From Seonamhaeicola sp. (GTDB taxonomy: Bacteria; Bacteroidota; Bacteroidia; Flavobacteriales; Flavobacteriaceae): DNA of 64,000 nt. Below the pieces are notes generated by a model that was not told where the DNA came from, made no database searches, and saw only the letters and a program-made list of their open reading frames with translations. Below, piece by piece: positions 28,544 to 35,564 of this stretch. The stretch covers positions 360,478 to 424,477 of the forward strand of contig NZ_JANQJQ010000043.1 in assembly GCF_028281565.1 (NCBI RefSeq). The letters run 5' to 3'. The position numbers and the translations under genes were made by a program. The first letter of the stretch is position 1, and each line of letters starts with the position of its first letter.

Positions 28544-30187
28544 ATGAAGCATTTGTTCTTACTTTTTCTTTTGGTTAATGTACTCTGTTGTCAGGAACAA
28601 AATAAGGAATCTCAAAAGAAACCGAACATTCTATTCATAGGGATTGATGATTTACGCCCTGAGCTGGGATGTTATGGGTCGGATATTGCCATTAGCCCTA
28701 ACCTGGATAAGCTGTCAAGTCAGGGACTGCAATTCAATAAGGCCTATTGTCAACAAGCTATTTGCGGGCCGTCACGGGCCAGTTTGTTAACGGGAATAAG
28801 ACCTGAAACCAGTGGTGTTTTTCATAATTATATAAAGTTTAGAGAGGCGAATCCTGATGTGATTACATTACCGCAGCATTTTATGAACAATGGGTACGAA
28901 ACTGTTTATACAGGAAAGATTTTCCATCACGGCGATAAAGATGACGAAAAGTCTTGGAGCCGATTGCCTTCCAGGGACAGTATGAAAATAAAAGGTATTA
29001 AACCGCCGGTTGGTTTTGCCTTAGAAAAGAACAGAAAAGAGCGTGCTGAAACGCGTAAAGCTATGCTGGAGAAATATGGGGAAGCCGCCAGGTATGGACT
29101 TTCAATGGGAAATGCCTATGAAGCAGCCGATGTTCCAGATAATACCTTCGGAGATGGTTATAACACGGAACTTGCTATTGCAACTATGAAAGATATGGTT
29201 GCTAAGGGCAATAAACCGTTTTTCTTAGGGCTGGGCTTTAATAAACCACATTTAAACTGGGTAGCTCCAAAGAAGTACTGGGATTTATATAACCCTGAAG
29301 ACATAAAATTGTCGGCACAAACTTCAAGCCCTGAGCATGGTGCAGAAGTAGGCTTACATCCTTCATTTGAATTACGGGTTAGAAGTGGTATTCCTAAAAA
29401 GGGGAGGATTGATGATGAATTAGCAGTTACATTAAAGCATGCCTATTTAGCTTGTGTGAGTTATATAGATGCGCAAATTGGGAAGATGATTGCAGCTTTA
29501 GAAGAAGTAGGAGTAAGAGATAATACAATAATAATAGTTTGGAGTGACCATGGTTGGCATTTGGGTGATATGGGTATTTGGGGAAAAGCTACCAACTACG
29601 AGATAGCCACCAGGGTGCCTATGATGATCTGGACACCCGATATGATGAAATCTAAACAAGGCACCAAAACAGATGCTTTGGTAGAACTGATAGATATGTA
29701 TCCAACCTTATGCGATCTGGCGGGCATACCTATGCCGGATCACATTGAAGGGACAAGTTTCAGGCCATTATTGGAAAATCCTGATAAAGAATGGAAGACA
29801 GCTGCCTTTAGTCAATTCCCATCTCCGGCATTGCGGGAATGGGGAGCATTCCCAATTCGTCCGGCAATGTGCGAAACGTATTTTGGTCCATTACTTGAAG
29901 AAGTGGAAGCAAGAATCAAGGATCAGCAAAAAGAAACATGGGATAGGGATTTATTTGAAAATAATTTAATGGGGTATGCCATGCGTACGGACAGGTATCG
30001 ATTCATTGTTTGGAAAGATAGAGAACATCCAGAAAAAGAACCGGTTTATGTGGAACTGTACGATCATAAAACAGATCCTAACGAAACAAAAAATAGGGCA
30101 GGGGAAATGCCAGAATTAGTTTCAGAATTAATGATTCAATTTGAAAAAGGTTGGAGAGGGAATCGACCTGAAGCCAAAAAAAAATAA
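28544..30187 (+). CDS. Family S1 sulfatase lipoprotein, S1_7-like (second paralogue)
   Basis: A 547-aa paralogue of the sulfatase at 19267-20919. It has a leader with a lipobox (NVLCC, Cys15 or Cys16), PNILFIGIDDLRPELG, CGPSRAS with formylglycine Cys74, and WSDHGWHLGDMG. The two share long identical stretches, including ALKHAYLACVSYIDAQIGKMI-like and NLMGYAMRTD segments, pointing to duplication within the PUL. The difference CSPSR versus CGPSR at the catalytic site is within normal variation. It starts 7 bp after the GH16 gene and ends 3 bp before the FAD oxidoreductase gene, so all three should be co-transcribed. Confidence 0.9.
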   Translation: MKHLFLLFLLVNVLCCQEQNKESQKKPNILFIGIDDLRPELGCYGSDIAISPNLDKLSSQGLQFNKAYCQQAICGPSRASLLTGIRPETSGVFHNYIKFREANPDVITLPQHFMNNGYETVYTGKIFHHGDKDDEKSWSRLPSRDSMKIKGIKPPVGFALEKNRKERAETRKAMLEKYGEAARYGLSMGNAYEAADVPDNTFGDGYNTELAIATMKDMVAKGNKPFFLGLGFNKPHLNWVAPKKYWDLYNPEDIKLSAQTSSPEHGAEVGLHPSFELRVRSGIPKKGRIDDELAVTLKHAYLACVSYIDAQIGKMIAALEEVGVRDNTIIIVWSDHGWHLGDMGIWGKATNYEIATRVPMMIWTPDMMKSKQGTKTDALVELIDMYPTLCDLAGIPMPDHIEGTSFRPLLENPDKEWKTAAFSQFPSPALREWGAFPIRPAMCETYFGPLLEEVEARIKDQQKETWDRDLFENNLMGYAMRTDRYRFIVWKDREHPEKEPVYVELYDHKTDPNETKNRAGEMPELVSELMIQFEKGWRGNRPEAKKK

Positions 30188-30190
30188 ACA

Positions 30191-32113
30191 ATGAAACGAA
30201 GAGATTTTTTTAAGAAAGGTACCAAGGCAGCAGTAGCTGCGGGCGTAGTTCCGATTATAGCATCATCTTGTGCTACGGCAAAAGATATTGTAGATGACAG
30301 AAAAAAGGATAAATGGTATCATCTGGGTTCCGGTAAAAAGGGAATCCCTGAAAGGAAGAAAACGGAAACCTATGATGTAGCTGTTATTGGTGGCGGTGCG
30401 GCCGGTATTTGCGCAGCGGTAGCATCAGCCAGAAATGGTTCATTAACCGTATTGGTTCAGGACAGACCGGTATTAGGCGGTAACGCCTCCAGTGAGATGC
30501 GCGTGCACTTAAACGGCGTAAATAATATTAACGGAAAGGCAGAAAGAGAAACCGGAATTATAGAAGAATTATTATTACATAACCGATTTGAAAATGAACA
30601 GGAATCGTTTCCGGTTTTTGATCATGTGATGTACGATTTTGTAGTGAGAGAACCTAACTTAACCTTAATGGTGAATACCCAGGCGGTTGAAGCGGTGATG
30701 GAAGGAAATAAGATAAAATCTGCCAAATGCTGGCAGGCGACTACAGAGACATTATTTACTATTAATGCGTCTATTTTTATTGATTGTTCAGGGGATGGAT
30801 TGTTGGGAGCCTCGGCAGGGGCAGCGTACAGAACCGGAAGAGAAGGAAAGGCTGAGTTTAATGAAACCTATGCGCCGGATGAACCGGACGGGTGGCAAAT
30901 GGGAGCCACGCTTTTAATGTCTTCAAAAGATATGGGTAGGCCTATGACTTATAATCCGCCGTCTTATGCCATAAAATATACACATGAAGGCGCACACCCG
31001 AGAAGGCATTTTAAGTGGTTTAAAGATGGTATCTGGTGGATTGAAGTAGGAAGTAAAGGCGATATTATTGCTGATGCAGAAAAGAACAGACATAAATTAA
31101 TGGGCTATTTACATGGCGTATGGGATTATATTAAAAATTCAGGGAATTTTCCCGAGGCCGAAAATCTGGCCCTGGATTGGGTTGGATCGTTACCATCAAG
31201 ACGGGAATCACGTCGCTTTATTGGTGACTACATTGTTTCGGAAAAAGATATGACAGGGTACAAACACTTTGAAGATGCAGTGGCTTTTGGTGGATGGTCT
31301 TTAGATGAGCACAACCCGGGAGGTATTGAAAATATTTCAGAGCCACCCAGTTATTTTCATTATCATTTCAAGAAAATATATGAATTCCCATTTAGAAGTT
31401 TATACTCTAAAAATGTATCCAATTTAATGTTTGCAGGCCGTAACGTTAGTCAGACACATATTGCGTTGTCCTCTTCAAGAATTATGGCTACTTGTGCATT
31501 AATGGGACAGGCAGTTGGTACGGCAGCTACCATATGCAATAAAAGGAATATATTGCCAAGGGAGGTCGCTAATAATCACATTAAAGAATTACAGGAGCAA
31601 TTATTAAGAGATGACGCTTTTATTCCGAAAAGACCGGCTATGGATCCCAAAGACCTGGCAAGAAAGGCAAGTTTGATCTTTGGGTCAACCACATTATTAG
31701 GAGATGCAAAAAACCTTTTAAACGGTATGTCCAGGGATATTGACGGAGCCATTAATCATTGGCAATCAGACGGCCTGAATGCAGAACTTCAATTGGAATG
31801 GGAGACCCCTGTTCAATTGTCCACCGTAGAGCTTAAATGTGATACTAACGTAAAGCGTAATATCATGATGCGTAAAGACAGTAAAAACGATGACCTTTAC
31901 GGAAATCATGTTCCAAAGGAATTATTAAAGTCGTTAAGCCTTGAAGCACGTGTTAATGGTAAATGGAAAGATTTAGGAGCCATTGAAAATAATAGGACCA
32001 GATTAATAAAATTTAAGTTCAATCAGTTAAAAACAACTGCTGTTAGAGTGAATTTGAAAGAAACTTACGGGGCCGAAAATGTTAAATTGTTTGAGATTCG
32101 TTGTTATGCCTAA
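30191..32113 (+). CDS. Exported FAD-dependent oxidoreductase with C-terminal beta-sandwich
   Basis: A 640-aa protein beginning with a twin-arginine leader (MKRRDFFKKG) and a hydrophobic stretch followed by ASSCA, so it is probably Tat-exported and perhaps a lipoprotein. YDVAVIGGGAAGICAAVASA (about 55-74) is the FAD-binding Rossmann motif, and NASSEMRVHLNGV and DCSGDGLLGASAGA match the FAD_oxidored (PF12831) family. The last 150 residues look like a discoidin-type beta-sandwich (LQLEWETPVQLSTVELK). Such proteins recur in PULs of marine Bacteroidetes with little functional data; oxidation or oxidative elimination of a sugar unit is a plausible guess. The gene overlaps the next one by 8 bp, which suggests a functional pair. 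Confidence 0.85.
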   Translation: MKRRDFFKKGTKAAVAAGVVPIIASSCATAKDIVDDRKKDKWYHLGSGKKGIPERKKTETYDVAVIGGGAAGICAAVASARNGSLTVLVQDRPVLGGNASSEMRVHLNGVNNINGKAERETGIIEELLLHNRFENEQESFPVFDHVMYDFVVREPNLTLMVNTQAVEAVMEGNKIKSAKCWQATTETLFTINASIFIDCSGDGLLGASAGAAYRTGREGKAEFNETYAPDEPDGWQMGATLLMSSKDMGRPMTYNPPSYAIKYTHEGAHPRRHFKWFKDGIWWIEVGSKGDIIADAEKNRHKLMGYLHGVWDYIKNSGNFPEAENLALDWVGSLPSRRESRRFIGDYIVSEKDMTGYKHFEDAVAFGGWSLDEHNPGGIENISEPPSYFHYHFKKIYEFPFRSLYSKNVSNLMFAGRNVSQTHIALSSSRIMATCALMGQAVGTAATICNKRNILPREVANNHIKELQEQLLRDDAFIPKRPAMDPKDLARKASLIFGSTTLLGDAKNLLNGMSRDIDGAINHWQSDGLNAELQLEWETPVQLSTVELKCDTNVKRNIMMRKDSKNDDLYGNHVPKELLKSLSLEARVNGKWKDLGAIENNRTRLIKFKFNQLKTTAVRVNLKETYGAENVKLFEIRCYA

Positions 32114-33239
32114 TCTGTATAAATTAAAGTTCATATCGTTTTTCTTTTTCCCTTTTTGGATCCTTTTTTCCAATGAACCAGCTATGGTTTCAAGCGAACG
32201 TATTGAAATAGATCATAAGGTCATTGTAAAACATCCCGGAGAAGAAGTACCGGTCGAGACCATTTTAACCGAAATTCAGAATAAGGATAGCACTACTATT
32301 GGATACGCTATGGAGGTGGAATCGGTCATTTGTTTGGATGAGGTATGCAAGGAGATTCCTGTCAGGCTTTTTTGGAACGATATTGGGGTTTACCAAAAAT
32401 ATGTACTGGCAAAAGATGCTACTTTGGAAAAATATGAGGCCGATTTATTTGAACCTGAAGATTACAAGAAGTTACATACTGTTTTGGCTAATGAAAACTC
32501 CCCGTTTAAAGACGTGGCGATACATCAGGTTTTAACTGCTGTTGAAGATGATAGTGTTGATGCTGTTGCCGGTGCCACAGCACTTGAGTTGGATGAAAAA
32601 GACACCGTGCCCGGAGCAGCGTTAACCTGTTATACGTTGTGGCATTGGGCCAACGGTGACATTATAAAGACCATAAAAAAGAAAACCGGTGAGTCGTCGA
32701 CAAACCAACAACTTTTAGAGTTTTTAGTTAATGATAATAAAAGCTACTATCCGATTGCCTTAGAAGCATTGGTCAGCAGAAACCATTATGCTTCGGAATT
32801 TATAGAAACGGTCATTGAAAGAGCAGCGAATCATGATGATTTAATAAAAGCATCCATAAAGTATTTGGAGGCAGCTCCTTTAGAAGTCTATACAGCTTCA
32901 TTAAAAAAGATTTTTATTGCAAGCGAAAAACTTCAGAGAATCGCTGTGATCCGATCATTACAGTACAGTAAAAAGGAGTTGCCTAAGGACTATTTAGATT
33001 CCTTTAGCAATGAAATCGGTTATTTAAAATCCTTTCAGGAAGTTTCCGTTTTTCTGGGGTTAATGGAAGTTAAAAATCCGAATTCGATTCAAATTAATAA
33101 AGCATTGATAGCGTTGATGGAGGGTGACTTTTTAATAGCTCGCAGAGTTTATTGGTTTTTGGGTGAACAAAGTAATCTTGATGACGGTCAGCAAAAAAAA
33201 CTAAAAACTTTTTCTGAGGCGCATTCCGATAAGTTATAA
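32106..33239 (+). CDS. Exported HEAT-like protein with FMN-binding-type DAVAGAT motif
   Basis: A 377-aa protein whose ATG at 32106 overlaps the FAD oxidoreductase stop by 8 bp; an earlier in-frame start would overlap by 35 bp and spoil the signal peptide. After an N-terminal hydrophobic leader (residues 8-22), residues 40-180 form a mixed domain containing VDAVAGAT (Asp152-Thr158). This fits the D-x-x-(S/A)-G-A-(T/S) sites where ApbE attaches FMN through Thr. Residues 185-375 are helical and HEAT-like. No close family is recognised. Coupling to the FAD protein suggests it could be an electron-transfer or maturation partner. Function is unknown; the motif match alone is not proof. Confidence 0.65.
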   Translation: MPNLYKLKFISFFFFPFWILFSNEPAMVSSERIEIDHKVIVKHPGEEVPVETILTEIQNKDSTTIGYAMEVESVICLDEVCKEIPVRLFWNDIGVYQKYVLAKDATLEKYEADLFEPEDYKKLHTVLANENSPFKDVAIHQVLTAVEDDSVDAVAGATALELDEKDTVPGAALTCYTLWHWANGDIIKTIKKKTGESSTNQQLLEFLVNDNKSYYPIALEALVSRNHYASEFIETVIERAANHDDLIKASIKYLEAAPLEVYTASLKKIFIASEKLQRIAVIRSLQYSKKELPKDYLDSFSNEIGYLKSFQEVSVFLGLMEVKNPNSIQINKALIALMEGDFLIARRVYWFLGEQSNLDDGQQKKLKTFSEAHSDKL

Positions 33240-33241
33240 CA

Positions 33242-33268
33242 AACTTAAATAATGCTTATATTTAAGTT
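33242..33268. promoter_or_regulatory. Perfect 10-bp inverted repeat before the xdhC-like gene
   Basis: Arms aacttaaata (33242-33251) and tatttaagtt (33259-33268) are exact reverse complements around a 7-nt loop. It fills the 43-bp gap between the HEAT-like gene and the XdhC-like gene. AT-only stem and lack of a T-tract make an operator more likely than a terminator. Confidence 0.4.
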
Positions 33269-33282
33269 CTAAATTAGAATAA

Positions 33283-34305
33283 ATGACACATGAATTACAG
33301 CAAATAATTCAGGCTGCTATTCAAAACCAGGAATCAGGAAAAAAGAGTGTTCTGGCTACAGTTGTGGATTTGGAAGGCTCGTCCTATAGAAAACCCGGTG
33401 TTAGAATGTTATTAACTGATGATGGTACCATGATCGGGGCCGTAAGTGGTGGTTGTGTTGAAAAGGAAGTGCTTAGAAGAGCACAATCCGTTTTTGATAC
33501 AGGCATATCTAAAGTGATGGTTTATGACGGACGCTACCGGTTGGGCTGTGAAGGGTCACTTTATATTTTGATAGAACCGTTTGTTGTCTCGGAAGTATTG
33601 AAAGAGACTTTCTTCCGGAATATTGAGGATAGAAATGCCTTCGAGATGGCATCGTTTTTTAAGAAAGAGGATGATAGTGTGGGCAATTTTGGGTCCGTTG
33701 TTAAGTTTAGCAACGGGAAGTCTTATAACTTTTCAGATGCTTTTAATTCTGGAGCATTGGAAAAAGATATTAAAGTATTTTCTCAAACACTGCCACCCTG
33801 TTTTAAACTATTGATTGTTGGTGGTGAGCATGATGCGGTTAAACTTTGCAAGATGGCTGCTTTACTAGGTTGGGAGGTTGATGTGGTAACATCCATGAGC
33901 GATCCGAAAGCGTTAAGCGATTTTCCCGGAGCAAAGTCGGTAATAGCCAACACTCCGGAAGGCTTTGTTACAGATAAGATAGACTCGGAATGTTCGGTGG
34001 TTTTAATGACGCATAATTATGCTCAGGATCTCAGGTATTTGTTAAAACTGAAAGATTGTAACCTGTCTTATATTGGCATTTTAGGGTCTGTAAAACGAAG
34101 ACAGCAACTTCAAAATGAATTATTTGAATACATAGAAGATCTTGACGAAAGTTTGTTAGATAGTATTCACAGTCCGGCAGGGTTAAACATTGGAGCCGTA
34201 ACCCCGGAAGAAATAGCATTATCTATTCTTTCGGAAATATTAACGGTTACCAGGGATAGAGAGCCTTTTTCTTTGAAAACACTTAATGGGAAACTACACT
34301 GTTAA
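33283..34305 (+). CDS. XdhC/CoxI-family molybdenum hydroxylase maturation protein
   Basis: A 340-aa cytoplasmic protein with the N-terminal XdhC/CoxI domain (VVDLEGSSYRKPGVRML, GAVSGGCVEKEVLRRA, GCEGSLYILIEPF) and a C-terminal Rossmann-type XdhC domain (LLIVGGEHDAVKLCKMA; SYIGILGSVKRR; PAGLNIGAVTPEEIALSILSEI). Family members help insert the sulfurated molybdenum cofactor into xanthine dehydrogenase-type enzymes. The next gene, 2 bp away, encodes a MocA-like nucleotidyltransferase, the usual partner. No molybdenum hydroxylase structural gene is in the window, so its client must lie elsewhere or the pair has another role. Confidence 0.88.
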   Translation: MTHELQQIIQAAIQNQESGKKSVLATVVDLEGSSYRKPGVRMLLTDDGTMIGAVSGGCVEKEVLRRAQSVFDTGISKVMVYDGRYRLGCEGSLYILIEPFVVSEVLKETFFRNIEDRNAFEMASFFKKEDDSVGNFGSVVKFSNGKSYNFSDAFNSGALEKDIKVFSQTLPPCFKLLIVGGEHDAVKLCKMAALLGWEVDVVTSMSDPKALSDFPGAKSVIANTPEGFVTDKIDSECSVVLMTHNYAQDLRYLLKLKDCNLSYIGILGSVKRRQQLQNELFEYIEDLDESLLDSIHSPAGLNIGAVTPEEIALSILSEILTVTRDREPFSLKTLNGKLHC

Positions 34306-34307
34306 AT

Positions 34308-34904
34308 GTGAAGCACCTTACTGTTCTAATATTAGCTGCGGGTAATGCTTCCAGAATGGGGACATCAAAGCAGTTGTTGCCTTTTAAGAACACCACACTT
34401 TTGGAACATGCTGTTAAGAATGCTCAGGCCACAAAAGCAAGAAAGGTGTATTGCGTGTTAGGAGCTCATTCCAAAGAAATCAAAGACCGGGTTAAAACGG
34501 GTGAAGTCACTTTTATTGAGAACCGATATTGGCAAGAAGGCTTGAGTGCCAGTATTGTGGCAGGCATTACGTATATACAATCTGTGGAAAATGTACCGGA
34601 TGCTGTTTTAATTATGCTCGCTGATCAGCCTTTTGTGGATTCCAATTATATGGATTCACTAATAGAGGCTTACCATGAAAATCAGGACAGTATTATAGCT
34701 TCTGCTTACGACGAAAAAAATGGCGTCCCTGCTATTTTTTCGAAAAGACATTTTGAAAGCCTTTTAAAATTAAAAGGAGATAAAGGTGCTAAGCAGCTTT
34801 TAAATAGTGAGGGTGTGGATGTTATTTCGATAGCACCCAAACGCAGAAATACCTTATTGGATATTGATACACCGGATGATTATAATACACTTTTGGATAA
34901 TTGA
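34308..34904 (+). CDS. MocA/MobA-like molybdenum cofactor nucleotidyltransferase
   Basis: A 198-aa cytoplasmic NTP-transferase starting at GTG (the overlapping ATG two bases earlier hits a stop at once). The nucleotide-binding motif LILAAGNASRMGTSKQLLPF is at residues 7-26, ending in the conserved Lys of the family, and LADQPFVDSNY matches the metal-binding DQP motif. MocA adds CMP, and MobA GMP, to molybdopterin; adjacency to XdhC favours MocA. The 2-bp spacing from the XdhC-like gene indicates translational coupling. It closes the plus-strand PUL gene run. Confidence 0.87.
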   Translation: MKHLTVLILAAGNASRMGTSKQLLPFKNTTLLEHAVKNAQATKARKVYCVLGAHSKEIKDRVKTGEVTFIENRYWQEGLSASIVAGITYIQSVENVPDAVLIMLADQPFVDSNYMDSLIEAYHENQDSIIASAYDEKNGVPAIFSKRHFESLLKLKGDKGAKQLLNSEGVDVISIAPKRRNTLLDIDTPDDYNTLLDN

Positions 34905-34906
34905 AT

Positions 34907-35059
34907 CTAATCTAAAGCATTTTTAGTAACGTACCATCGCCACCCAATAATGGCTAATTGAAGTTTTGTTGCTTTCGAAATATCCAATCCTTTTTTAGTA
35001 TAACTCGGCAATACTGCTTTATTAATCTTCGCTAAAACCTTAAATACTTGCTTTTGCAT
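34907..35059 (-). CDS. Small conserved-looking 50-aa basic protein
   Basis: A 51-codon ORF on the minus strand that starts MQKQVFKVLAKINKAVLP and ends WRWYVTKNALD. It is lysine-rich with a tryptophan-rich amphipathic tail. I recognise the pattern (KVLAKINKA, QLAIIGWRWYVTKNAL) as resembling short proteins common in Flavobacteriaceae, sometimes mislabelled SsrA-binding protein, but cannot verify it here. It is convergent with the MocA-like gene (2 bp between stops). A perfect palindrome 28 bp upstream of its start could be an operator. Function unknown. Confidence 0.65.
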   Translation of the reverse strand: MQKQVFKVLAKINKAVLPSYTKKGLDISKATKLQLAIIGWRWYVTKNALD

Positions 35060-35087
35060 TTTTTATACCGCTTTGGAGGTAAAAATA

Positions 35088-35116
35088 GTAAAACTTATTC
35101 TAGAACTAAGTTTTAC
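35088..35116. promoter_or_regulatory. Perfect 10-bp palindrome upstream of the 50-aa gene
   Basis: gtaaaactta (35088-35097) and taagttttac (35107-35116) are exact reverse complements, with the near-palindrome ttctagaac between them, giving 29 bp of dyad symmetry. It lies 28 bp before the minus-strand start at 35059, where a promoter is expected. Confidence 0.5.
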
Positions 35117-35511
35117 ATTTTCGGGGTTTAAAGAATTGATATGATAATAAGTATTATATCAACTACAATTTTCGCAAGTGTCATCATATTTTTTAAAGGT
35201 TTTAAGAGTTAGTAAACAGTTTTTATATCAATGTTTTTTTAAGATATATATTTTGGAATATGATTGTCAAGTGTTTTTGAAAAAATCGATGAAATTGAAT
35301 GCGAATTTGTAAGTAAAAAAATCAAATTGATTTCGGTATTTTAGTGACTCTCTTCATTGAAGTTTATAAATGTAAGGTTGATTGTGTTTTAATGTTTCAT
35401 TTTATAATAATTGTAGGCGGTTTTTTGGCTGTGTTTTTAAAACCAAGGGACATTTTGCCCAAAAAAATCGACTTTTTAATAAAATCGTCTTTTGGTTTGG
35501 AGACGTGACAT
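35117..35511. other. AT-rich intergenic region, no gene seen
   Basis: About 395 bp with stops in all frames and no tRNA-like or riboswitch-like element that I can recognise. It separates the PUL end and small gene from the M56/BlaI operon terminator. Confidence 0.5.
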
Positions 35512-35540
35512 AAAAAAAGCACTTCAAAAGAAGTGCTTTA
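35512..35540 (-). terminator. Intrinsic terminator of the blaI-M56 operon
   Basis: A perfect 10-bp stem (aaagcacttc / gaagtgcttt) with an AAAA loop; on the minus strand it is followed by a run of T. It lies 25 bp after the M56 gene stop. Confidence 0.85.
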
Positions 35541-35564
35541 AAACATATTGATTTTTATAGTTTA

